Assembly: GCA_023433345.1 (NCBI GenBank)
Contig: JAEZDA010000084.1
Location: 18,504 to 82,503, forward strand
Reading direction: 5' to 3'
Source of the DNA: Bacteroidota bacterium
Lineage (GTDB): Bacteria; Bacteroidota; Bacteroidia; Chitinophagales; Chitinophagaceae
Length of the DNA stretch: 64,000 nucleotides
The notes beneath the pieces are model-generated. The model made no database searches. It saw only the letters and a list, made by a program, of their open reading frames with translations, and had not been told where the DNA came from. The translations under genes were made by a program, and so were the position numbers. This document shows, piece by piece, positions 16,984 to 24,746 of this stretch (positions are counted from its first letter, which is position 1; each line of letters opens with the position of its first letter).

Positions 16984-18260
16984 TGAACAGGAAACTCGCT
17001 CCAACAATAAAGAATGCGGTCGACTTCAGCCTTACGCTAAAACCTTACGACTATTTCGAACTGGATAACGGGATCCCTGTATACGCCGTAAACGCCGGCG
17101 CCCAGGAAGTGATTCAGCTGGAAATGGTCTATTTCGCGGGAAATAATTTTGAAAGGCAAACCGGAACTGCATCCTCAACAAACTTTCTTTTGAAGAACGG
17201 AACCGGCAGCCGCACAGCCTTCCAGATAAATGAAGAATTCGATTATTACGGAGCTTATTGCAGCCGCGCCTGTTACAATGAAACGGCCGTAATTAGCCTC
17301 CACTCACTCACAAGGCACCTTTCCAAGGTTCTTCCCGTATTGCAGGACATGCTATCGGATTCCGTTTTTCCTCAAACTGAGCTTGATATTTATAAGCAGA
17401 ATTCACAGCAAAAATTGAAAGTGAACCTGATGAAATGCGAATTCGTTGCAGGAAGACTGATAAATAATTACCTGTACGGTTCAGATCATCCATATGGCCG
17501 GTCAACTCAATTGGAAGACATCGACAAACTAACGGTTGAGGATATACGAAAATATTACAATGATTATTATCTCAACGGATCCTGCGCGATTTTTGTTGCC
17601 GGCAAATTGCCCGCTGACATTAAGAACACACTGAATACACATTTCGGCTCCCTCAGTGCAGGGAAGCCCTCATTTAATACTCCGGTTATTTCTACATCTC
17701 CTGCAGCAGAAAAGAGGACCAGGGTTATAAATGATGCTACATCGGTGCAGGGAGCTATCAGAATAGCTTCACCATTTCCGAACCGCCATCATCCTGATTT
17801 TAAGAAGGCCGTTGTGCTCAACACTATTTTCGGTGGCTTTTTTGGGTCGCGGCTAATGGCCAACATCAGGGAAGAAAAGGGATATACATATGGCATTTAC
17901 AGTTATCTCCAGAATCATATCGGTCACAGCGCCTGGGTGGTGAGCACAGAAGCAGGAAAGGATGTTTGTGAAGCGGCCGCGGCCGAAGTTTATAAAGAAA
18001 TGAAACTTTTACGGGATACTCCTGTAACTAAAGAGGAATTGCTTCTTGTACAAAATTATCTTCTCGGCTCTGTTCTTGGAGATCTCGACGGGCCCTTTCA
18101 AATAATAGCAAAATGGAAAAACATCATTCTGAATAACCTTGGCGAATCATATTTTTATGAATCCATGGATGCCATTCGAAATGTGAACCCAACAGAACTT
18201 CAACAGTTGGCTAACACCTATCTTCAACCGGAAAATTTTTATGATCTGATCGTTTACTGA
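16983..18260 (+). CDS. M16 family peptidase-like protein, non-catalytic subunit
   Basis: A 425-residue M16 fold protein starting at ATG 16983, whose first base is the last base of the upstream stop codon. The zinc motif is lost: where the partner has HLFEH, this protein reads SSTNFLLKNGTGS (near residues 64-76). The family's C-terminal half is well kept, with VLNTIFGGFFGSRLMANIREEKGYTYG (glycine-rich loop and R-x2-Y-type motif, near 277-303). Such inactive subunits pair with an active HxxEH subunit to enclose peptide substrates. The overlap with the catalytic gene supports equal production. Location is cytoplasmic by lack of a signal peptide. Confidence 0.92.
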   Translation: MNRKLAPTIKNAVDFSLTLKPYDYFELDNGIPVYAVNAGAQEVIQLEMVYFAGNNFERQTGTASSTNFLLKNGTGSRTAFQINEEFDYYGAYCSRACYNETAVISLHSLTRHLSKVLPVLQDMLSDSVFPQTELDIYKQNSQQKLKVNLMKCEFVAGRLINNYLYGSDHPYGRSTQLEDIDKLTVEDIRKYYNDYYLNGSCAIFVAGKLPADIKNTLNTHFGSLSAGKPSFNTPVISTSPAAEKRTRVINDATSVQGAIRIASPFPNRHHPDFKKAVVLNTIFGGFFGSRLMANIREEKGYTYGIYSYLQNHIGHSAWVVSTEAGKDVCEAAAAEVYKEMKLLRDTPVTKEELLLVQNYLLGSVLGDLDGPFQIIAKWKNIILNNLGESYFYESMDAIRNVNPTELQQLANTYLQPENFYDLIVY

Positions 18261-18273
18261 TTAAATATTCTTT

Positions 18274-18627
18274 ATGCAGTTTATTATTCGACTTTTAGTA
18301 ACCGGTGTGGTGGCATTTGTTTTATCTAAATGGCTGGCTGGTGTGCATATTGATGGATTTAGTACTGCCGTTTTGTTTGCCCTGGTGCTGGCCGTGGTGA
18401 ATGCATTGATAAAGCCATTACTGATCATCTTTACACTCCCGATAACCATCTTAACCATTGGGTTGTTTTTGTTTATCATCAATGCGCTGATGATTCTGCT
18501 TGTAGACAAAATGCTTGATGGCGTGCAGGTAGATGGATTCTGGTGGGCGCTTTTATTTAGTTTGCTCTTATCAGCGATCTCAGCCCTGCTTATTTCCCTT
18601 CTTGAAAAGGAAAATCGCAGAGATTAA
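18274..18627 (+). CDS. Small four-helix membrane protein, phage-holin-4/YvlD type
   Basis: A 117-residue, almost wholly hydrophobic protein with four predicted membrane helices: IIRLLVTGVVAFVLSKWLAG (3-22), TAVLFALVLAVVNALIKPLL (31-50), an ITILTIGLFLFIINALMILL segment (57-76) and FWWALLFSLLLSAISALLIS (88-107). The motifs NALIKPLL and TLPITILTIGLFLFIINA are typical of the phage holin family 4 / YvlD group, which despite its name is widespread in bacterial chromosomes. The role is unknown; some members sit in envelope stress operons. It starts 13 bases after the M16 pair and is probably cotranscribed. Confidence 0.8.
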   Translation: MQFIIRLLVTGVVAFVLSKWLAGVHIDGFSTAVLFALVLAVVNALIKPLLIIFTLPITILTIGLFLFIINALMILLVDKMLDGVQVDGFWWALLFSLLLSAISALLISLLEKENRRD

Positions 18628-18690
18628 GTTGCCCGCCCAAATGTATGCTGTGCACTTTTCTGATTAACTTGCTGCCCCAAATTGTGTTAC

Positions 18691-20697
18691 ATGGAATTTG
18701 ATAAGAAGGGGCTTTCCGGGGAAATACTGGAGCAATTATATCGCAACCTGCTTTACCCGAGAATGATCGAGGAAAAGATGCTTGTTCTCCTGCGTCAGGG
18801 AAAGATTTCAAAATGGTTCAGTGGTATCGGCCAGGAAGCTATTGCCGTTGGTGCTACGATGGCACTGCATGATAATGAATGGATAATGCCTCTTCACCGA
18901 AACCTTGGTGTTTTCACAACGCGCAACATGCCCCTTAATAAACTGTTCATGCAATGGCAGGGGAACAAAGACGGCTACAGTAAAGGCCGTGAAAGAAGTT
19001 TTCACTTTGGCTCAAAAGATCATCATGTATGCGGAATGATATCTCATCTTGGTCCGCAACTGGCAATTGCAGATGGCGTTGCACTTGCATATAAATTAAG
19101 AAAGGAAAATAAAGTTTCGCTTGCCTTCAGTGGGGAAGGTGGCACAAGCGAAGGTGATTTCCATGAAGCATTGAATACTGCTGCCGTGTGGGATCTGCCT
19201 GTAATATTCATTATAGAAAACAATGGTTATGGCTTAAGTACACCTTCGAGCGATCAGTTCCGGTGTGAGAGTCTTGTTGACAAGGCGATCGGCTATGGGA
19301 TGGAAGCGGTAAAAATTGACGGAAACAACATTCTTACTGTTTACGATACAATTAAAGGAGTTCGCGATTACTGTATCAAAAATAAAAAGCCATATCTCGT
19401 GGAATGCATGACCTTTCGCATGCGGGGCCATGAAGAAGCGAGCGGGGTGAAATACGTACCGAAACATTTGTTTGAGGAATGGGAACAGAAAGACCCGTTA
19501 AAAAATTATGAAAGTTGGCTTATTAATGAGAACATTTTCAACAACGATAAAATAGCTGCAATTCGGGCCGAGTTGAAGGAGAAAATAGAAGCGGAACTCA
19601 GCATGGCATACACGGCTCCGCCAATTGTTCCTGATACTGAAGAAGAATTGCGCGATGTGTTTGCACCGGTAACGCCTAAACGAAGTTTGATCATCAACAA
19701 TTCAGATGTTGAATACAAACCTGACAATGCCACCGATAATGTAAAATTCATTTCCGCAATTTCAGATGCTTTAAACCTGAGCTTGCAACATCACCCGGAA
19801 TTGGTAATAATGGGGCAGGACATTGCTGAATATGGCGGTGCATTTAAAGTGACCGAGGGCTTTGTTGAGAAATACGGAAAAGGGAGAATAAGGAATACGC
19901 CGCTTTGCGAAAGTGCTATAGTCGGTTCTGCGCTTGGCCTCAGCCTTGAGGGCATCAAGTCTGTAATGGAAATGCAGTTCGCCGATTTTGTTACCGTTGG
20001 TTTTAACCAGATCGTAAATAACCTGGCCAAGATTTACTACCGGTGGGGGCAAAACGCAGATGTTGTAATAAGAATGCCGACAGGTGGCGGGGTTGGTGCA
20101 GGTCCGTTTCACAGTCAGAGTAATGAAGCCTGGTTCACCCATGTTCCCGGTTTAAAGGTTGTTTACCCGTCCACACCCATGGATGCCAAAGGTTTACTGA
20201 TCGCGGCGATAAACGATCCTAATCCCGTGATGTTTTTTGAACACAAAGCATTGTACAGAAGTGTGAGCGGTTCAGTGCCCGCCGGATATTTCGAAATAGA
20301 GATCGGTAAGGCAAAGCATGTTCGAGAAGGCGAGCACATCTCCATAATCACCTATGGTGCAGGAGTGCATTGGGCCTTAGAATACGCAGATAAGCATCCC
20401 GATGTTTCAATGGATATTCTTGACCTGCGTACACTGGCACCGCTTGATTATGATGCTATCAAACAAAGCGTGGAAAGAACGGGTAAGGTGCTGATATTGC
20501 ATGAAGACACGCTGACGGGAGGTATTGGAGGGGAGATCTCCGCATGGATAGCCGAGCATTGCTTTTCCAATTTAGATGCCCCGGTGATGAGGTGTGCGAG
20601 TTTAGATACTCCTATTCCGTTCAATCTTACTTTGGAGAAGAATTTTATGGCGTACTCGCGGTTAGAAAGGTATATAGATGCGCTGTTGGAATACTGA
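18691..20697 (+). CDS. Fused alpha-beta E1 2-oxoacid dehydrogenase
   Basis: A 668-residue thiamin-diphosphate enzyme in which E1 alpha (about 1-320) and E1 beta (about 345-668) are joined. The alpha half has the cofactor motif GEGGTSEGDFHEALNTAAVW and IENNGYGLSTP (near 150-185); the beta half begins KFISAISDALNLSL and has GQDIAEYGGAFKVTEG, MPTGGGVGAGPFHSQ and the C-terminal transketolase region VLILHEDTLTGGIGGE. It decarboxylates a 2-oxoacid and passes the acyl group to a lipoyl E2. The fused form is common in Bacteroidota and is usually annotated as branched-chain 2-oxoacid (or pyruvate) dehydrogenase E1; substrate choice cannot be decided here. E2 and E3 are not nearby. Start is ATG 18691, not the TTG three codons earlier. 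Confidence 0.9.
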   Translation: MEFDKKGLSGEILEQLYRNLLYPRMIEEKMLVLLRQGKISKWFSGIGQEAIAVGATMALHDNEWIMPLHRNLGVFTTRNMPLNKLFMQWQGNKDGYSKGRERSFHFGSKDHHVCGMISHLGPQLAIADGVALAYKLRKENKVSLAFSGEGGTSEGDFHEALNTAAVWDLPVIFIIENNGYGLSTPSSDQFRCESLVDKAIGYGMEAVKIDGNNILTVYDTIKGVRDYCIKNKKPYLVECMTFRMRGHEEASGVKYVPKHLFEEWEQKDPLKNYESWLINENIFNNDKIAAIRAELKEKIEAELSMAYTAPPIVPDTEEELRDVFAPVTPKRSLIINNSDVEYKPDNATDNVKFISAISDALNLSLQHHPELVIMGQDIAEYGGAFKVTEGFVEKYGKGRIRNTPLCESAIVGSALGLSLEGIKSVMEMQFADFVTVGFNQIVNNLAKIYYRWGQNADVVIRMPTGGGVGAGPFHSQSNEAWFTHVPGLKVVYPSTPMDAKGLLIAAINDPNPVMFFEHKALYRSVSGSVPAGYFEIEIGKAKHVREGEHISIITYGAGVHWALEYADKHPDVSMDILDLRTLAPLDYDAIKQSVERTGKVLILHEDTLTGGIGGEISAWIAEHCFSNLDAPVMRCASLDTPIPFNLTLEKNFMAYSRLERYIDALLEY

Positions 20698-21050
20698 ACC
20701 ACTCGCCCCACGAGGCATTGCTATACGATTCACGCTTTTAGCCCCGTTGCTCCGTTGGACGGGCATTCTGGCGATGATAAGGCACTTCAAAAAACGCAAA
20801 TTCCGTAGAACTTACAGACCGATAGTAACGATTTCCTAACCGAATGGGGTAAATAAAGCCTTCAAATACCGATTAAAAACATTTTATTCAACTAATAGTT
20901 GTGGCGATATTTTTCACGAAATCTGCACGGGGAGCGGATACGGGGCGAAAAGGTGGATTCGGCAAATCACTTCCGGGAAAGCTGTTAGGCGCTGCCATTG
21001 GAAGCGGATAATCCTTTTCCACAACACCCAACTCCATTGAACTCCCCCCT
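20698..21050. other. 353-base gap without a recognisable gene
   Basis: No frame with protein-like composition and a plausible start was found on either strand. The segment carries a loose inverted repeat around GCCCCGTTGCTCCGTTGGACGG (about 20741-20762) and a 13-base match (ATAGTAACGATTT, 20822-20834) to the coxA-ctaB spacer at 35220-35232. It may be a remnant of an interspersed repeat. No terminator hairpin is evident for either flanking gene, although they converge here. Confidence 0.4.
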
Positions 21051-22256
21051 TTACTCCCCCGGCACAAACTTCATTGAAATAGAATTCACACAATGCCTGG
21101 TATCTTTTTTAGTGAACCCTTCCCCCAAAAAAACATGGCCAAGGTGCCCGCCGCAATTGCTGCAAACAATTTCAGTTCGCATGCCGTCGGCATCCGGAAT
21201 GCGTTTAACCGCCCCCGTTATCTCGTCGTCAAAACTCGGCCACCCGCAGTTTGAATTGAATTTATCTTCTGAGCGGTAAAGCGGCGCATCGCATCTGCGG
21301 CATACATAGGTCCCTTTTTCTTTATGGTTATTGAACTCGCCGGAATAAGGCCGCTCTGTTCCTTTATGCAGTATCACCGATTCTTCCTGTGGAGTAAGTT
21401 TATTATAATTCATGGTTTTTAATTTTTTGTTTTCCTCCGGGCTATCCCGAAAAACATTTGCCAGGTATGGCCAGTCATTTTGATTCCGCTTTGTATGTAA
21501 GGGCGCAGAAAAATGCTGCCATTGTTTATAATGGTAGAAGGCCTGCAATACGTAGTTATTAAAAGTAAGTTCCGAACTGGATTTTGTGAATTCATAAGAG
21601 GGTCGGTATCGGATAAGAAACGTATCCAGTTCCTCGCCCTTCATTCCCGTAATGCGGCCTACAAAGGCAGCACTAAAACGATGGTTAACATATTTTTCCT
21701 CTTCCTGCGCTATGAGCCTTTGTTGAAAATTTCTTAGTTGGCGGGTTCTCCGGAAACGAAAAATATTGATCAACTCGTTAATGTCTGCCCCAACGCCCCC
21801 GCCGGGCACTACCGAAGTTTCAAGTCCCGGTTTTTCGAAATTGAAAATATCAGCATACTGCTCCCGGTTTTCAATAGAATCCTGCCTGTAAGTTTTTGAA
21901 AAAACTTTCACTTCCTTCAAAGCCTTATACTTTGTGGCTATCGGCATTGACAAAGAAATGTTGAAGCCCTCACGATCGGATATGGAAGAAACTGCAAATT
22001 TGCGTGTGGGCTTCTGCGCATAAACGAAGCTGATACTATCTTCCTCCTTCACCCATATTTGGTACTGCCCCAACGAATCTGTTATGGCGAACAGTCCGCC
22101 GGTGCTTACCACCCTTACATCTTCCACCACATTTATTTTGCTGATGTCGTACACGGTTCCTTTCACAAGAAACTGCGCGGAAGCCCCCGTTGAAAATAAA
22201 ATTGTAATCACAATTCCCGTAACCAGGGAGAAACATATTCTGAAACACCACCCCAT
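21051..22256 (-). CDS. Exported carboxypeptidase-regulatory-like domain fused to MsrB
   Basis: A 401-residue frame. Residues 1-28 are a signal peptide (ending STGASAQ), and about 29-110 resemble the carboxypeptidase-regulatory-like beta-sandwich of Bacteroidota ([30 protein letters not shown]), followed by a helical region up to about 275. Residues 282-401 are a complete methionine sulfoxide reductase B: zinc cysteines in CRRCDAPLY and [21 protein letters not shown], and the catalytic cysteine in [11 protein letters not shown]. MsrB reduces methionine-R-sulfoxide. With the signal peptide, the enzyme would act in the periplasm. An internal ATG at 21413 begins the MsrB part and could give a separate cytosolic form, but its Shine-Dalgarno-like GGAGG lies too far upstream. 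It follows the purN fusion gene by 30 bases. Confidence 0.8.
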   Translation of the reverse strand: MGWCFRICFSLVTGIVITILFSTGASAQFLVKGTVYDISKINVVEDVRVVSTGGLFAITDSLGQYQIWVKEEDSISFVYAQKPTRKFAVSSISDREGFNISLSMPIATKYKALKEVKVFSKTYRQDSIENREQYADIFNFEKPGLETSVVPGGGVGADINELINIFRFRRTRQLRNFQQRLIAQEEEKYVNHRFSAAFVGRITGMKGEELDTFLIRYRPSYEFTKSSSELTFNNYVLQAFYHYKQWQHFSAPLHTKRNQNDWPYLANVFRDSPEENKKLKTMNYNKLTPQEESVILHKGTERPYSGEFNNHKEKGTYVCRRCDAPLYRSEDKFNSNCGWPSFDDEITGAVKRIPDADGMRTEIVCSNCGGHLGHVFLGEGFTKKDTRHCVNSISMKFVPGE

Positions 22257-22286
22257 AGCGGCTTACAAATTAAGAAGAAGACCCCG

Positions 22287-23177
22287 TTATCGGGCCGGGT
22301 TTAACGAGGATTTTACTTTTTTAACCCACTTCTCCACCTGTTTTGGATAGTGTTCCATTTCTAACCGGTGAATTTTTTCAGAAAGCGAATCAGGCGTGTC
22401 GGTGGGCTCAACTGTACATTTTTCCTGGAATATCCGGTCTCCATTATCATAATGTTCATCTACATGATGAATGGTGATTCCGCTTTCAGTTTCACCATTT
22501 GCAATTACTGCCTGGTGAACTTTCATACCATACATGCCCGGGCCCCCGTATTTCGGTAAAAGCGCCGGATGTATATTTATTATACGTCCCGGAAAGGCAT
22601 CGATCAGGCTTTGGGGAACCTTCCAGAGAAAACCTGCCAATACGAGCAGGTCTGCAGCCGCACGTATCTCCGAGAGATACTTCCCGCTTGAAAAGCCCGC
22701 CTGTTCTATCATTAAGACAGGTATTCCTTCCCTTTGGGCGAGAGACAATACTCCTGCCCCCGGCTTATTGCATACAATTAATGTAATGTTTGCCTTTTTT
22801 GATTTTTTAGGGTCATGGTTGAAATACCGCACTAAGTTTTCGGCATTAGTTCCTTTTCCGGAGGCGAAAACGGCTATGCGAAGGGGTGGATCTCGTTTGA
22901 TCAGCCCAACTGCCTGGAGAATCTTTCGCTCATACTGCCAGAAAAACCGGAACTGACCAAAAACGAACCCAAAAAATAAAAGCAATATTTGGTAACCAAT
23001 AAGCAATACGCCAAGCTTGAGCAACCAAAATGAAAGAGACCATTTCTCGATATCAAGCCAGGCTGTAATTTTTGCAGTGATAAATGCAGCAGTTGTTCCG
23101 GTAACGGCAAAGGTGATCATTACCCAAAAAAACCTCCATCCGCTAATACCCCACTTTTTCTGAAGTTTTGTAAACAT
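22287..23177 (-). CDS. purN: Membrane domain (DUF6787-like) fused to GAR transformylase PurN
   Basis: A 296-residue protein. Residues 1-92 hold two membrane segments (about 15-37 and 50-73) and end FGQFRFFWQYERKILQAVGL, matching small Bacteroidota membrane proteins of the DUF6787 type. From about residue 99 a full phosphoribosylglycinamide formyltransferase follows: RIAVFASGKGTNAENL (phosphate-binding loop), RIINIHPALLPKYGGPGMYG with the catalytic Asn and His, and TIHHVDEHYDNGDRIFQ with the catalytic Asp. It formylates GAR in purine synthesis using 10-formyl-THF. No Met, GTG or TTG lies at the junction, so a separate PurN product is unlikely and the enzyme would be membrane-tethered. It is divergent from the act operon. 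Confidence 0.85.
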   Translation of the reverse strand: MFTKLQKKWGISGWRFFWVMITFAVTGTTAAFITAKITAWLDIEKWSLSFWLLKLGVLLIGYQILLLFFGFVFGQFRFFWQYERKILQAVGLIKRDPPLRIAVFASGKGTNAENLVRYFNHDPKKSKKANITLIVCNKPGAGVLSLAQREGIPVLMIEQAGFSSGKYLSEIRAAADLLVLAGFLWKVPQSLIDAFPGRIINIHPALLPKYGGPGMYGMKVHQAVIANGETESGITIHHVDEHYDNGDRIFQEKCTVEPTDTPDSLSEKIHRLEMEHYPKQVEKWVKKVKSSLNPAR

Positions 23178-23334
23178 TTTGCCAATTTCCTGGTTTCGGC
23201 AAAGGTGCGTTGGAATGTCGATTATAAAAAAAATGTGGGCATTTATTGTGATTACATTATCATGACAAATAAAAAAATTCGCCCATGCTAATCGGCTGAA
23301 AGTCAGGCCAGCACTAAGGAAAAAAAAATAAGAA

Positions 23335-23370
23335 TTGTTAGGATTATGTCATATTCCTGTCTTATGTTTG
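23335..23370 (+). promoter_or_regulatory. Promoter of the act-cox cluster
   Basis: TTG (23335-23337), a 25-base spacer, slightly longer than usual, and a perfect TATGTTTG (23363-23370). Transcription would begin near 23376, about 35 bases before the actA ATG. Confidence 0.5.
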
Positions 23371-23410
23371 CAACCAAATCAGGAAATTTTCCACATTAGC
23401 CCGAACTGTC

Positions 23411-24682
23411 ATGAGTGTATTTAGAAATTTCTTTAACAAATTCTTCGCAAGTTTTCTCCTCATAGTATTCATTTCTTCTTCGGTTTCTGCACAGGATGGT
23501 GAAGCTCTTTTTAAAGCCAATTGTGCGAACTGTCATAAGCCGGATGTCGACTTTACCGGGCCCGCATTAAAGGGATGGAAAGACCGCGTTCCTGAAGGCG
23601 ACTGGATCTACAACTGGATTCACAACCCGGCAAAAATGATCGACTCAGAACCATACGCGAAGGCAATGGCAGCGAAGTGGAAGCCGGTGATCATGACACC
23701 TTTTGCGCAGCTTTCCAAAGAAGAGATCGATGCGATAATGACCTATGTGGATGATTACGCTCCTCCTGCTCCGGCAGTAGCTGCAGGTGGAGAGGGCGCG
23801 CCGAAAGAAGACAATTCACTTATATATGGTATCCTCACACTTGTGCTTGCACTTGTGGCCTTTATACTTCTCCAGGTAAACAGCAACCTTCGTAAACTTA
23901 CAGATGAAAAAGAAGGCATCAAACGCGGTGAACCTGTTCCTTTCTGGAGAAACAAAACTTACCTGATGGCCGGAATTCTTTTGCTCTTTGGAGTTGGAGG
24001 ATACTGGACGATCAATGCGGCAATTGGCATGGGCCGCCAGAAAAATTATCAGCCGACACAACCTATTTATTATTCACATAAGGTACATGCCGGCATCAAC
24101 CAGATAAGCTGCCTTTATTGTCACGGTGGTGCGCAGGACGGTAAGCACGCAAACATTCCTTCGGTGAACGTTTGTATGAATTGCCACATGGCTGTGAAAG
24201 AATACAAGGGCGACCCCATTGTGCGTGAAGACGGGGTTCAGGTGAACGGAACTGCGGAAATAAAAAAGCTGTATGCTTACGCAGGCTGGAACCCTGAAAA
24301 AAATGAATATAATCCCGACAACAATGGAGACGGAATGCCGGATGGTTCAAGACCTATAGAATGGGTAAAGATTCATAACCTTCCTGATCACGTTTATTTT
24401 AACCATAGCCAGCACGTAACGGTTGGAAAGCAGCAGTGCCAAACCTGCCACGGCAATGTGCAGGAGATGGACGAGGTTTACCAGTTTACAGACCTTTCGA
24501 TGGGATGGTGTATCAACTGTCACCGCGAAACCAAGGTTGATTTCCTTAACAAGGAAACCGGCGAAGGGAACAGGTTTTACAGTATTTACGAGAAGTTTCA
24601 TAATGATCTGAAAGAAAATAAAATGGACAGTGTAACAGTAGGGCACATTGGTGGAACCGAGTGCCAGAAGTGCCACTATTAA
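23411..24682 (+). CDS. actA: ACIII multiheme cytochrome c subunit ActA
   Basis: A 423-residue multiheme cytochrome of alternative complex III, the menaquinol:cytochrome c/oxidase oxidoreductase. A signal peptide (1-27, ending SSSVSAQ) precedes a monoheme domain with CANCH (near 38), then a Pro/Ala-rich linker, two hydrophobic segments (about 136-156 and 178-201) and a C-terminal domain with five more CxxCH motifs (CLYCH, CMNCH, CQTCH, CINCH, CQKCH). That is six heme sites where the core ActA is usually described as pentaheme, so a class I cytochrome appears fused to the N-terminus. The heme domains face the periplasm and pass electrons from the quinol site. First gene of the act-cox cluster, behind a TATGTTTG promoter; actB follows after 64 bases. 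Confidence 0.93.
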   Translation: MSVFRNFFNKFFASFLLIVFISSSVSAQDGEALFKANCANCHKPDVDFTGPALKGWKDRVPEGDWIYNWIHNPAKMIDSEPYAKAMAAKWKPVIMTPFAQLSKEEIDAIMTYVDDYAPPAPAVAAGGEGAPKEDNSLIYGILTLVLALVAFILLQVNSNLRKLTDEKEGIKRGEPVPFWRNKTYLMAGILLLFGVGGYWTINAAIGMGRQKNYQPTQPIYYSHKVHAGINQISCLYCHGGAQDGKHANIPSVNVCMNCHMAVKEYKGDPIVREDGVQVNGTAEIKKLYAYAGWNPEKNEYNPDNNGDGMPDGSRPIEWVKIHNLPDHVYFNHSQHVTVGKQQCQTCHGNVQEMDEVYQFTDLSMGWCINCHRETKVDFLNKETGEGNRFYSIYEKFHNDLKENKMDSVTVGHIGGTECQKCHY

Positions 24683-24746
24683 TCGCCTGCCCGCCTTAAT
24701 TGAAAATCAATTTAATCACTAAACAGCCCTCGGGGGCCTGGGGTAT

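Noticed and set aside
21413..21435. Shine-Dalgarno for a separate MsrB product
   Set aside because: GGAGG lies about 20 bases before the internal ATG, too far for normal initiation; kept only as a possibility in the fusion entry.
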